Source of the DNA: Ochrobactrum vermis
Lineage (GTDB): Bacteria; Pseudomonadota; Alphaproteobacteria; Rhizobiales; Rhizobiaceae
Direction: 5' to 3'
Length of the DNA: 64,000 bases
NCBI RefSeq assembly: GCF_002975205.1
Contig: NZ_PCOC01000002.1
Coordinates: forward strand, 558,001 to 622,000
Shown: piece after piece, positions 24,884-33,429 of the stretch
Layout of the letters: each line of letters begins with the position of its first letter
Numbering within the stretch: position 1 is the stretch's first letter
The notes under the pieces: generated by a model
Databases searched by the model: none
Told to the model about the DNA's origin: nothing
The model's input: only the letters and a program-made list of their open reading frames with translations
Made by a program: the position numbers and the translations under genes

Positions 24884-25247
24884 TTTTTGACTCCCCTGTT
24901 TAAGGTCCGGCGAACGCCCCCGGTCGATTCCGGTGCTCGCGCATTCCCGATACCCGCCCTACATGACGGTTGGATGACAGTTTATGGTTTGTCACAAACT
25001 GCCAGCGGCGGAAAGTGAAACACGTTTTCAGGGACTTAGCAATTCATCCGTTAGCGGGAGTACCATTTTTATGACAAGAAATGTGACAGCGAATTCGTCA
25101 CTGTCATAATTCTGCAAGAAGCTTTTCCCTGCGCGACAACGGTTTGTCCCCGCGCGGCATCAATGTCGGATATAGGGGATAAACGAAAATTTCCGAAAGA
25201 TGAGTGAACCCTTTTGAGTTTCGTATGAAGTTGGGAGGCAGGCGAGC
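24884..25247. promoter_or_regulatory. promoter region of the ABC importer with TGACA/TGTCA half-sites
   Basis: No gene is seen in these 364 bases. Several TGACA or TGTCA half-sites occur: TGACAG (24975), TGTCAC (24990), TGACA (25072), TGACAG (25084) and TGTCAT (25102). GTGAC (25083-25087) and GTCAC (25097-25101) flank a central GAATTC. The array suggests binding of a dimeric regulator, but the regulator is unknown. Confidence 0.4.
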
Positions 25248-26825
25248 TTAGTGCCCCCCGCCGCCACCGGCAACCTGCTTCGGTTTGCGCAGCATGATGG
25301 CGCAGACGGCGAGCGAGCAGAACATCATCGTGAGGATGAAGAACACGTCGATGAAGGACAAAAGGGTCGCCTGCTGGCGCACCATGCCGGAAAGTTTGGA
25401 AATGGCGATTGTTGCACCATCCATGCCAGCCGCGTTGTACTTGGCCGTCAGGTTGGTGACCATCTTCTCAGCTTCGGCGTTGCCCCAGCGAACGTGCTCG
25501 GCCAGACGCTCATAATGCATGTCGCCACGGCGGGTCAGGATCGTGTTGATGACGGCAAGGCCGACGGCGCCGCCCAGATTACGCGTCAGATTGAATAGGC
25601 CGGATGCGTTTTTCAGCAAGGCAGGCGGCAGCGTGCCGAGCGCCAGATTGTTGATCGGCACCATGCAAAGCATCAGCGAACAGCCGCGCAGGATCTGCGG
25701 CAGCAGCAGTTCGTAGAAATCCCAGTCGGCGGTGAGGCCGGTCACCATCCAGGTGCCTGCCGCAAAGCCGAGGAAGCCGATCATCATCATCAGGCGCGGA
25801 TCCATCCTGTTGGACAGGAAGCCCGCGAGCGGCGCGGTGAAGAACATGGCAAGACCGCTGACAAACAGTGCTTCGCCGATCATCAGGGCATCATAGCCGC
25901 GAATGCTGCTCAGATAGAGCGGATAGAGATAGGTAAGGCCATAGAGGCCGACACCCATCACGAAGGAGAACAGCGAGCCGAATGCGAAATTCACATTCTT
26001 GAAAGCCCGCAAATCCACGATGGGTTCTTCAGCCGTAAAAGCTCTGAAGAAGAAGAGAATACCGCCCGCCGTCATGATGATCGTCAGGATGAAGATTGCA
26101 TTGTCCTGGAGCCAGTCATTGCGCGGACCTTCTTCCAGAACATACTCCATCGAGCCGAGGAATGCTGCCATACCCGCAAGGCCCCACCAGTCGAACTTGC
26201 TTAAGAGTGAGCTGTCGCCTTCGTCGAAGTCGATGAGATTCCAAGCCGCGATGGTGACGAGAATGCCGGGGCCGACATTGACCAGAAACAACCAGTGCCA
26301 GGAGAAGGCGTGGCTCAGATAGCCGCCGACCGTCGGGCCGATGGTGGGCGCGAGCGTTGCCACGAGGCCAATCATCGGCGAGACGATCGAACGCTTGGAA
26401 GGCGGGAAGATGGTGAAGGCTGCTGCAAACACGCTCGGGATCATACCGCCACCGATGAAGCCTTGAATGGCGCGGTAGACGATCATCTGCTCGATATTGG
26501 TTGCCGTTGCGCAGAGCACGCTGGCAAGGGTGAAGCCTGCAGCCGAAATGGTGAAGAGAACGCGCGTCGACAACAGGCGTCCAAGGAAACCCGATAGCGG
26601 AATCATGATGACTTCCGCGATCAGATAAGACGTCTGGACCCAGGAGATTTCGTCAGAACTGGCGCTCAGGCCCGCCTGGATTTCAGCAAGCGACGCCGAG
26701 ACGATCTGAATGTCCAGGATCGCCATGAACATGCCGAACACCATGGCCAGAAAGGCGAATGCCTTCTTGGGATCGATGCGGTCGTCTGCCGGGGCTATCG
26801 GCCCCATTGTCGTGTCTGCGGCCAT
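25248..26825 (-). CDS. emrB: DHA2-family drug efflux transporter (EmrB/QacA type)
   Basis: This 525-residue major facilitator protein has 14 predicted helices and exports drugs or toxic lipophilic compounds with proton influx. DHA2 features are ILDIQIVSASLAEI in helix 1, the motif C-like LAPTIGPTVGGYL in helix 5, and SWVQTSYLIAEV. It follows the EmrA-like adaptor in the same orientation, the usual EmrAB arrangement, and would work with an outer-membrane TolC-like protein encoded elsewhere. A 210-base gap holding an intergenic repeat separates the two genes. Substrate unknown. Confidence 0.9.
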   Translation of the reverse strand: MAADTTMGPIAPADDRIDPKKAFAFLAMVFGMFMAILDIQIVSASLAEIQAGLSASSDEISWVQTSYLIAEVIMIPLSGFLGRLLSTRVLFTISAAGFTLASVLCATATNIEQMIVYRAIQGFIGGGMIPSVFAAAFTIFPPSKRSIVSPMIGLVATLAPTIGPTVGGYLSHAFSWHWLFLVNVGPGILVTIAAWNLIDFDEGDSSLLSKFDWWGLAGMAAFLGSMEYVLEEGPRNDWLQDNAIFILTIIMTAGGILFFFRAFTAEEPIVDLRAFKNVNFAFGSLFSFVMGVGLYGLTYLYPLYLSSIRGYDALMIGEALFVSGLAMFFTAPLAGFLSNRMDPRLMMMIGFLGFAAGTWMVTGLTADWDFYELLLPQILRGCSLMLCMVPINNLALGTLPPALLKNASGLFNLTRNLGGAVGLAVINTILTRRGDMHYERLAEHVRWGNAEAEKMVTNLTAKYNAAGMDGATIAISKLSGMVRQQATLLSFIDVFFILTMMFCSLAVCAIMLRKPKQVAGGGGGH

Positions 26826-26903
26826 GACGGCGCACTCCGGAATGGAAGAGAGGAGCGGCGCGAAACCCGTTTCGCCGCGCCGCCATCTGTTCTTTCAGTT
26901 GGG

Positions 26904-27005
26904 GCATTTCCGAGCCAAAAGTGCGAAGCGGCTTTGCGTCGGATAAATGCGTAGAAATAAAGAGGTGAGAGCGATTCCACGATTCCGTTTCAACTGGAAC
27001 CGCTC
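26904..27005 (-). repeat. mosaic intergenic repeat, copy 2
   Basis: This is the reverse complement of the arrangement at 16030-16128: a GCATTT/AAATGC-bounded block with GTGCGAAGCGG at its core (26904-26950), then GAGCGATTC (26969-26977) / GAACCGCTC (26997-27005). It sits between the EmrA-like and EmrB-like genes, so it is transcribed within that operon and could form stems in the mRNA. Confidence 0.75.
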
Positions 27006-27035
27006 TGATCTGTCGAACTTGATCGGTCGCCCCGA

Positions 27036-28325
27036 TTAGTTGGTCTTGCCTTCAGGTGCCGTGCGCGTATCGATATCGACCACGACACTCAGGCCCGCGC
27101 GGATCTTGCCGGATTCCAGCGCTTCCTTCGGAATCATGATGCGAACAGGAACGCGCTGTACGATCTTAGTGAAGTTGCCGGTCGCATTTTCCGGCGGCAG
27201 CAGTGAGAACACCGCTCCCGAAGCTGGTGCGATGGACGCGACCTTGCCGTCGAACTTCGTGCCGTCGATTGCGTCGACATAGATATGTGCGGTTTCGCCG
27301 GTCTTGATCTTTGCGAGCTGCGTTTCCTTGAAGTTCGCATCGATATAAAGCTCATTGACCGGGACGAGTGCCGCGATCTTCTGGCCCGGTGAAACGAGGT
27401 CGCCCTTCTTGCCGGCAAGATTACCAATCACACCGTCGAACGGTGCGCGCAGCGCAGTGAAGGAAAGATCGCGCGCTGCCTTGTCGCGGGCAAGTTCCAG
27501 CGATTTCGTAGTGCTTTCCGCCTCGCTATACTGGGCATTGAGCACTTCGATATTGGCTTTGGCAGAGGCGATCTGTGCATCCGTTCCAGCGAGCTTGGCG
27601 CGAGCCTGGTCGAGCGAGGACTGGGCAGTGTCGAGATCGGCCTGCGCGACAAAACGCGTTTCATGCAACTTCTGCACGCGTGCAATCGTGTTCTGCGCGT
27701 TGGTCAGAACAGCCGTTGCGGCCTGCTTGTCGGCGTTTGCCTGCAGGAGCAGCGCTTGCGCGGCATCAGTTTCCGCCTTGATGCGGATGAGCGTCTGCCT
27801 CTGGGTTGCGAGCTTGGCTTCGGTTTCGTCGAGCGCGATCTGGTAGTCGCCCGCATCGAGCTGGAAGATCACATCGCCAGCCTTCACCTGCTGGTTGGCG
27901 GCCACCGGGATGTTTTCGATATAGCCGGTAACCTTCGGCGCGATGGAAGCGATATCGCCCTGCACATAGGCGTCGTCGGTCGAAACCATGAAACGTCCGA
28001 CTGTCCACCAGTCGTAGGCGAACCAGAGCCCACCCGCCACTGCGACCGCCACAATGCCAGGGAGAACGAAGCGTTTGCCGAAGCCCTTTTTCTTTTCGGA
28101 TCCCTTGGCCGGGTCCTTTGGGGCGACTTCCTGCGGGCTCGGTGCGGTATGGGGCTGCGATCTCTCGTTCACAGGCGCTTCATTCGTCGCCGGCTGGGTT
28201 GCCGAGGCGAAGTTCTTGGCGTTGGGGAACGGATGAATATCGGCCTTATCAACGGACTTCGGGGCGGACATAGGGAAACTTTCTGCACATCCTTCGGATT
28301 GAACCGCTTGGTTCGATGTTGACAT
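27036..28325 (-). CDS. emrA: HlyD/EmrA-family membrane fusion protein
   Basis: The 429-residue periplasmic adaptor links the EmrB-like pump to an outer-membrane channel. It has a Pro-rich cytoplasmic N-terminus, one membrane helix (about residues 87-106), the EmrA hallmark STDDAYVQGDI, a coiled-coil hairpin (about 165-270), and barrel segments including LRAPFDGVIG. With ATG 28325 one copy of the palindromic operator falls inside codons 4-9; a start at ATG 28271 would place it in the leader. Neither has a good ribosome site. Expression is probably controlled by the divergent TetR protein. Confidence 0.88.
   Translation of the reverse strand: MSTSNQAVQSEGCAESFPMSAPKSVDKADIHPFPNAKNFASATQPATNEAPVNERSQPHTAPSPQEVAPKDPAKGSEKKKGFGKRFVLPGIVAVAVAGGLWFAYDWWTVGRFMVSTDDAYVQGDIASIAPKVTGYIENIPVAANQQVKAGDVIFQLDAGDYQIALDETEAKLATQRQTLIRIKAETDAAQALLLQANADKQAATAVLTNAQNTIARVQKLHETRFVAQADLDTAQSSLDQARAKLAGTDAQIASAKANIEVLNAQYSEAESTTKSLELARDKAARDLSFTALRAPFDGVIGNLAGKKGDLVSPGQKIAALVPVNELYIDANFKETQLAKIKTGETAHIYVDAIDGTKFDGKVASIAPASGAVFSLLPPENATGNFTKIVQRVPVRIMIPKEALESGKIRAGLSVVVDIDTRTAPEGKTN
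28301..28314. promoter_or_regulatory. TetR operator candidate, copy 1
   Basis: GAACCGCTTGGTTC is an interrupted palindrome (GAACC-GCTT-GGTTC). An identical 14-mer occurs 58 bases away at 28359-28372. Both lie between emrA and the divergent TetR gene, the usual place for the regulator's own operators. Confidence 0.75.
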
Positions 28326-28356
28326 AAATCAATAAGATGCGCATATCAAGAGGATA

Positions 28357-28374
28357 TCGAACCGCTTGGTTCGA
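28357..28374. promoter_or_regulatory. TetR operator candidate, copy 2
   Basis: TCGAACCGCTTGGTTCGA has 7-base arms (TCGAACC/GGTTCGA) around GCTT and contains the exact 14-mer of copy 1. It lies about 22 bases before the preferred TetR start, so it probably autoregulates the regulator, while copy 1 controls emrAB. Confidence 0.8.
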
Positions 28375-28396
28375 AAAAACGTTAAGAGTCTCGAAA

Positions 28397-29170
28397 ATGA
28401 AGCCTGATCGCAGTACAAAAGGAACAACAGATACGATGATGCATGGCCGGAACAGGCATGATGAGAAAGGTCTCGACCGCCCCGGTGAAGGCAAATCGTC
28501 CTGCTCTGAAACCGAATGCGGTCGAACGCGGCTTGGCGCGGGCCAAGACCCTGCCAAACGCCGCCAAATCCTTGAAGGCGCTCAGGATGTATTCCTGCGC
28601 ATGGGCTTCGATGCAGCCAGTATGAATGACATTACGCGTGAAGCTGGCGTGTCGAAGGGAACGATCTACGTTTACTTCAACAGCAAGGAAGATCTGTTTG
28701 TCGCATTGTGTGAGCATTATCGCGATACAATGTTTCGTGAACTGATCGAAAAACTCGACAAGGGTTTCAATTCCCGTCAGCAACTGACCGATTTCGGCGT
28801 GGCGCTGGTCACGTTGATAACGTCGTCGACGGCGGTCCGTGCGCAGCGCATTGTTCTGGGCGTCAGCGAACGCAAGCCGGAACTTGCAGCTCGCTTTTAT
28901 GAGCGGGGGCCGAAACGCAGTTTGGTCCTTATGGCTGACTATCTCAAGGACATGATCGAGAAAGGCGAGTTAGAGCCTTTCGATCCCGAAAAGATGGCCT
29001 ATCATCTTTCTGATCTGTTTCTGTCCGGCCTTTATCGCCCTCGCCTATTTGGCGCGTTGCCGGAACCGCCGTCAGCCGAGACGATTCGCGAGAATGTCGA
29101 TCTGGCGATCGATTTTTTCTACCGTGCCTACGGTCGAAATCAAGGAAGTGTTCAACAAGAGAACAACTGA
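28397..29170 (+). CDS. TetR/AcrR family transcriptional repressor
   Basis: The product has the TetR DNA-binding domain: RRQILEGAQDVFLRMGFDAASMNDITREAGVSKG, cut here into the helix before and the helix-turn-helix (about residues 74-95, ending TIYVYFNSKEDLF), followed by a helical ligand domain. It is divergent from emrAB and flanked by two identical palindromes, so it most likely represses the pump and itself until a drug binds. ATG 28397 gives 257 residues with a long, basic N-terminal tail; ATG 28436 is an alternative. An ATG at 28337 would put the operator inside the gene. Confidence 0.88.
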   Translation: MKPDRSTKGTTDTMMHGRNRHDEKGLDRPGEGKSSCSETECGRTRLGAGQDPAKRRQILEGAQDVFLRMGFDAASMNDITREAGVSKGTIYVYFNSKEDLFVALCEHYRDTMFRELIEKLDKGFNSRQQLTDFGVALVTLITSSTAVRAQRIVLGVSERKPELAARFYERGPKRSLVLMADYLKDMIEKGELEPFDPEKMAYHLSDLFLSGLYRPRLFGALPEPPSAETIRENVDLAIDFFYRAYGRNQGSVQQENN

Positions 29171-29413
29171 ACTTCAGGAAGCGGTCGAGTGATACTTATT
29201 TGACTTTCGGGTTCATAAATTTCTCAAGAGAGCCTTAATTTCTACATTGTTTTTGTGTGTATTGGCTTGCAATCCATTAATTGCGGGTTGTCAGAGACCC
29301 CATTTTTTATGTCACTTAATAAATGATTGAAAAGCTCTTGAGCTATGATTCGCTGATATTCAAAATGCAGTAACGAGTAGCGCTTGGGCTTGAGTACCAA
29401 GGATATTGTAGAA
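29171..29413 (+). promoter_or_regulatory. vjbR upstream region with two CTC-GAG palindromes
   Basis: The 243-base AT-rich region before vjbR contains TCTCAAGAGA (29222-29231) and AGCTCTTGAGCT (29333-29344). Both share the core CTCTTGAG, read on opposite strands. They are plausible regulator sites, perhaps for VjbR itself, but I cannot match them to a known binding motif. Confidence 0.4.
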
Positions 29414-30196
29414 ATGACACTTGATCTCATTCATTTTCCGAATTTCAAGAAGACCTTCTTTGGAACGGCCTTCCAAAGCGACACGCTTGCTCTCCTGACG
29501 CGAATTCGCGACGAGATCGGTTGCCGCCACATCATGCACACTTATCGCGGACGGATGGGCGATTGTGCAAAGACAAATTCCTCCGACCTTACGGTCGTGA
29601 TGACTGTGCCGACAAACTGGGCCGCGCGCTACTCCACCAAGAACTATTTCGTCATCGATCCGATCTTTCAGGAAGATGCGCCTTATTTTCAGAACGATGT
29701 CAGCGGCATTGTTCGCGACCTTCAGGAAGATGGCAATCAGTGCCCCGATGTCGCCGAACTGTTGCAGGATGCCGAGAAGCATGGGCTGGGCAATATTTTC
29801 ATTGCCGTGTCGGTCCGCAGCCAGAAGGGCGCGGTGGGATGCAGCTTGTTCAGCTTCGATATCAGCCCGGATGAGGATCGCGAACAGTTTGTGGCCAAGC
29901 TTCGCCCGCGGCTTCTGAGCCTGTCCGGGATCATTCATTCCGCTCTGTGCGGCTGTAAGGATGTTGCAACGGTCGCAAGCCTTCTGACCCCGCGTGAAGT
30001 GGATTGCCTGCGCTGGGCGGCAAGCGGCAAGACAGACGGAGAGATCGCAGAAATCCTGAGCATCGCGCGCTGGACTGTCGTGACCTATTTGCAAAATGCC
30101 AAAATCAAGCTCAACTGCTCCAACCGTACTTCGGCAGTCGCGACGGCGTTGTCGCTCGGCATCATCGAAATGCCGGAAGTTCACCACCTGATGTAA
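29414..30196 (+). CDS. vjbR: LuxR-family quorum-sensing regulator VjbR
   Basis: This 260-residue protein closely resembles Brucella VjbR, the LuxR-type regulator of the virB secretion system and flagellar genes. The autoinducer domain (about residues 15-165) has W69, Y73 and the key Asp82 in VIDPIFQ. The C-terminal helix-turn-helix (about 190-255) has [20 protein letters not shown] and the [11 protein letters not shown] recognition helix. ATG 29414 gives the known VjbR N-terminus [10 protein letters not shown]; a TTG ten codons earlier is unneeded. It sits at the edge of the flagellar region, matching Brucella synteny. It probably acts upstream of ftcR, as known in Brucella. Confidence 0.93.
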   Translation: MTLDLIHFPNFKKTFFGTAFQSDTLALLTRIRDEIGCRHIMHTYRGRMGDCAKTNSSDLTVVMTVPTNWAARYSTKNYFVIDPIFQEDAPYFQNDVSGIVRDLQEDGNQCPDVAELLQDAEKHGLGNIFIAVSVRSQKGAVGCSLFSFDISPDEDREQFVAKLRPRLLSLSGIIHSALCGCKDVATVASLLTPREVDCLRWAASGKTDGEIAEILSIARWTVVTYLQNAKIKLNCSNRTSAVATALSLGIIEMPEVHHLM

Positions 30197-30282
30197 AACC
30201 GGGGCTCGTACAGCGATCCTGCCAGAAACACCGAGTGTCCCGTGCATCCGGTGTTTGAGTGTTTCGTTTCACACCATGTGCC

Positions 30283-30419
30283 ACGCAAAACCGCTTCGCG
30301 CTTTTGCTGGAGATACTCTATATTTGAGTTTTCTAAATCACTTTTTGGGATGCGCTCTATCCGCTTGTTATACGCATGTCTTAATCCCGACACCGGTTCC
30401 CACTTTGGGAAGACATGCT
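30283..30419. repeat. intergenic repeats between vjbR and the flhB operon
   Basis: Two blocks lie between convergent genes. The first (30283-30312) carries ACGCAAAACCGCTTCGC, identical over 17 bases to the copy at 16094-16110. The second has the arms GCATGTCTT (30374-30382) and AAGACATGC (30411-30419) enclosing a CCC/GGG stem. They probably terminate or buffer the convergent transcripts. Confidence 0.65.
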
Positions 30420-30917
30420 CTAGGCGCGTTTTCTAAGTGGGAGGCGCGCGGCGTCAAATGCATTGGCGAACCGCGCGGTGTTCTTCGCCGGGTCTTCGTC
30501 CGCATCCTCAAAGGCGATGTGGTTCAGCTCTACACCGGCAGTCTTGTCGGTCAGCGTCAGGCGGAAATAGGCATAAACACCCTGATTGCGAAACTCCATG
30601 TCGAGCACGATGGCAGGCGGTGATTGCCAGTCACAGCGATATTCGCCGCCATGGCCGAGTTCCAGCGTGCCGGGGAAGAAATAAAGCTCGGTGGCCGAGC
30701 TGACAATATCGGCGATATTGGCAAAAAGTTCGCAGCGTATGAAAGCTACATAATCTGCCGGGTCGACGAGGCGAAGATCGGTCGCGACCTCGCGCAGGTT
30801 TTCGGCAATGATCGCCTCGCGTTCGTTTGAGAATTGCAGACTCTTCATCATTTCACCGCCGATCTGGAGGAACAGGCTGTCACTGTTCTGAAATATATAA
30901 AAACCATGGTTATCCAT
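30420..30917 (-). CDS. uncharacterised protein coupled to flhB
   Basis: The 165-residue protein has no signal peptide or membrane helix and no family I recognise. It is acidic, alpha/beta in character, with FIRCELFANIADIVSSATELYFFPGTL in mid-sequence (cut into shorter conserved stretches by Gly and Pro), and a basic end LPLRKRA. Its ATG overlaps the flhB stop (TGATG), so it is the last gene of the leftward motA-fliM-fliN-fliG-flhB operon and is probably translated with flhB. That argues for a role in export or assembly, not yet definable. Internal ATGs at 30851 and 30848 are alternatives. Confidence 0.7.
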   Translation of the reverse strand: MDNHGFYIFQNSDSLFLQIGGEMMKSLQFSNEREAIIAENLREVATDLRLVDPADYVAFIRCELFANIADIVSSATELYFFPGTLELGHGGEYRCDWQSPPAIVLDMEFRNQGVYAYFRLTLTDKTAGVELNHIAFEDADEDPAKNTARFANAFDAARLPLRKRA

Positions 30918-31987
30918 CAATGTATCGCATGCCGGGTATTGATCACCCGGATAAGCTCGGCCACCGCCTTGTAGAATTCCGGTGCGATCATCTGGTCGAC
31001 ATTGACCTGCTTATAGAGCGCGCGCGCCAGCGGAACGTCCTCGAATATCGGGATGGAGTGCTGTGTAGCTATTTCTCTGATCTTCAACGCTATGAGATCC
31101 TGTCCCTTTGCAACGACTATCGGGGCCGCATCCTGATCGGGCTTGTAACGCAGTGCTACGGAAAAATGAGTCGGATTTGCGACGATCAGTGTTGCTGTCG
31201 GAACGGTGTTGATCATCCGGCGGCGGGCACGGTCGCGGCCAAGCGAACGCAGGCGTGATTTGACCAGCGGATCGCCTTCCGACTGCTTCAGTTCGTCTTT
31301 GACTTCCTGCCGCGTCATGCGCAGTTCCTGCCGCCAGTGAATGCGCGACCATGCAAGGTCGAAACCCGCAATTGCGGCAATGGCCAGCACATTGGCGACG
31401 AGCAGGCGCACCATGTTTTCACGCAGAAATTCCGGCAAGGCGCTTGGGTCGGACGCGACCGCATCGGTGAAAAGGCTATTGCCGTTGAAGAAGACGATAA
31501 AGACGATGACGCTTGCAGCCAGAAACTTTGCCAACGATTTGAGGAATTCGACCTGACCGGCGCGACCGAAAATGCGTTGCCACCCCTTGAGGGGGGATAT
31601 GCGCGACGCTTGCGGGCGGATGCGTTCACCGACGAAACGTGGGGCGTTCTGGAATGCCGAGGCAGCAACGCCGGCAAGCGGGATGATGATGAACACCGGC
31701 AACAAGGCTGCGCCGACAGCCAGTGCCAGCACGCCGAACAGGCGGCTTGCATCTTCCGCGCTGTTGAGGAGCCAGTCCTCCGGGCGGTCGATCAGCTCGC
31801 GCAGGAAGATGGCGAGCTTCGTGGTGGCAGGCCCTGCGACAAAGACCGCGATAATCAGAAAGGAAGCAATACCGGCGAGGATCGGCGTTTCGCGGGAAAA
31901 CGGCATATTGCCCTTTTCCAAGGCGTCGCGGATCTTCTGCTCGGTTGCTTCTTCTGTTTTGCTTTCCTTGTCAGCATCATCTGCCAT
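30917..31987 (-). CDS. flhB: flagellar export protein FlhB
   Basis: The 356-residue export-gate protein has four membrane helices (about residues 38-60, 85-110, 150-168 and 193-212) and a cytoplasmic domain with the self-cleaving motif NPTH (271-274), which switches export from hook to filament proteins. The N-terminus has the usual KTEEATEQKIRDALEKG segment. It is preceded by fliG with a 13-base gap and followed by a coupled small gene. An injectisome homologue is unlikely because all neighbours are flagellar. Confidence 0.96.
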   Translation of the reverse strand: MADDADKESKTEEATEQKIRDALEKGNMPFSRETPILAGIASFLIIAVFVAGPATTKLAIFLRELIDRPEDWLLNSAEDASRLFGVLALAVGAALLPVFIIIPLAGVAASAFQNAPRFVGERIRPQASRISPLKGWQRIFGRAGQVEFLKSLAKFLAASVIVFIVFFNGNSLFTDAVASDPSALPEFLRENMVRLLVANVLAIAAIAGFDLAWSRIHWRQELRMTRQEVKDELKQSEGDPLVKSRLRSLGRDRARRRMINTVPTATLIVANPTHFSVALRYKPDQDAAPIVVAKGQDLIALKIREIATQHSIPIFEDVPLARALYKQVNVDQMIAPEFYKAVAELIRVINTRHAIH

Positions 31988-32000
31988 GGGTCACACGAGA

Positions 32001-33059
32001 TCAGTACGAAGCTTCGCTTGCGTCGAGGGTGATGATACCGCGCTCGGAAAGATCGATGGCGATACGGGCGATCGTGCGGCGCGCATCGGCAATGTTCTGC
32101 GCGGTTATATTGCCCTGCTCGGCGCCAAGCTCGGTTTCCACCATGCGGCGGCCACGGGTTGAGAGTGACGAAAGAACAAGTTCCTGAAGCCGTGTGTCGG
32201 CTCCGCGAAGTGCGGTTGCGATCTGTTCTGTCTGCACTTCATCGAAGAGCAGCAGGCGTGCGCGCTGCGACAGGCGCTCGATGTCTTCAAAGGTGAAGAG
32301 CTTCGCCTTGATGCGGTTGAGATCGTCGCGGTTGAGATCTTCGAGGCTCGCCATCAGTTCTTCCATCTCGCTTCTGTCGAGCTGGTTGAAGATGTTCGCG
32401 ATCTGGCCGTGATGAGCCTTGACCGGCCCGGCGTCGCCGCGGCCGAGAAGATCGCGTCGCAGCACGTCTTCGAGAAGTTCTGCAGCGGCTGGTGCCACAT
32501 TGCCGATATGCAGCGAGCGCTGCACGACGGCATTGCGTAACTGTGGCGGCAGGACGACGAAGAGTCGGGCGGCAAGATCAGATGGCAGTTTCGACACGAT
32601 ATAGGCGATGATCTGCGGATGCTGGTCCGTTAGATAGATCTGCAGGCTTTCCACCGGCAGGCGCCCGAGCTGTACCCAGACGGATTCCTGAACGAGCTGC
32701 GGCTGGACGCGGTCTTCCAGAACTGCATCGACCTCTTCCTGCGGTAACGCTTCGCGCAACAGGCCTTCGAACCGCTGGGCAGCTTCCGAAACCGGCGCGC
32801 CTTCGGCAAAGGAATCCTCGAATTGCTTGACCAGCTGTTCGAAATCGAGCGGAGAAATAGGCTCCAGCGTCCGGGCATGACCGGCAAGCTTGCGCAGGTC
32901 TTCGGCATTGAAGTGCTTCAGAAGACGTGAGGCGGCGGGGCGTCCGATGGCAACAAGGATCGCCGCCGCTTTTTGAGAGCCGGTCAACGTATCGATAAGC
33001 CCGGTGGAGCCGTCTTCAGCCAGGGCTTGCTGCTCGTTTTCGGTCGAAGTGCCTGTCAT
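32001..33059 (-). CDS. fliG: flagellar motor switch protein FliG
   Basis: The 352-residue protein forms the upper rotor ring and meets the stator. It has the N-terminal FliF-binding domain (LTGSQKAAAILVAIGRP, about residues 25-41), the middle domain with LPVESLQIYLTDQHPQIIAYI, and the C-terminal torque domain with ELMASLEDLNRDD and FTFEDIERL. ATG 33059 is 22 bases after the fliN stop; an earlier start would lie inside fliN. The extra N-terminal 20 residues and C-terminal tail are typical of rhizobial FliG. Confidence 0.93.
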   Translation of the reverse strand: MTGTSTENEQQALAEDGSTGLIDTLTGSQKAAAILVAIGRPAASRLLKHFNAEDLRKLAGHARTLEPISPLDFEQLVKQFEDSFAEGAPVSEAAQRFEGLLREALPQEEVDAVLEDRVQPQLVQESVWVQLGRLPVESLQIYLTDQHPQIIAYIVSKLPSDLAARLFVVLPPQLRNAVVQRSLHIGNVAPAAAELLEDVLRRDLLGRGDAGPVKAHHGQIANIFNQLDRSEMEELMASLEDLNRDDLNRIKAKLFTFEDIERLSQRARLLLFDEVQTEQIATALRGADTRLQELVLSSLSTRGRRMVETELGAEQGNITAQNIADARRTIARIAIDLSERGIITLDASEASY

Positions 33060-33081
33060 GAGAATACCCGCAGTGCGTCTG

Positions 33082-33429
33082 TTACTTGCCGATGATTTCG
33101 GTGAGGCTGACACCGAAACGCGAGGAATCGTCTTCAAGAACGATCACTTCGCCGCGAGCGATGACGCGGCCATTGACCACGATATCGACGGGATCGCCGA
33201 TCTGCTTGTCGAGCGTGATGACTGCGCCGCGACCGAGCTTCATCAGATTGGCGACCGGCATGGTCGTGCCGCCAAGAACCACCTGAACATCAACCGGGAT
33301 GCCCATGATAAGTTCGAGATTGGGCTTGGATGGCCCCTTCTGCGCGCTGCGCGGCTTTTCTTCGCGCAGTTCCTCAATGGCTTCGTCCAGTTCGTGCTGC
33401 ATGTTCTTGTCCTTGTTGTCAGCGCTCAT
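33082..33429 (-). CDS. fliN: flagellar motor switch protein FliN
   Basis: The 115-residue protein is a C-ring subunit and a docking site for the export ATPase complex. The C-terminal SpoA domain (about residues 38-115) has [20 protein letters not shown] and [17 protein letters not shown]. The N-terminus is a short charged helix. Its ATG overlaps the stop of the uncharacterised coiled-coil gene upstream, so translation is coupled. Confidence 0.95.
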   Translation of the reverse strand: MSADNKDKNMQHELDEAIEELREEKPRSAQKGPSKPNLELIMGIPVDVQVVLGGTTMPVANLMKLGRGAVITLDKQIGDPVDIVVNGRVIARGEVIVLEDDSSRFGVSLTEIIGK

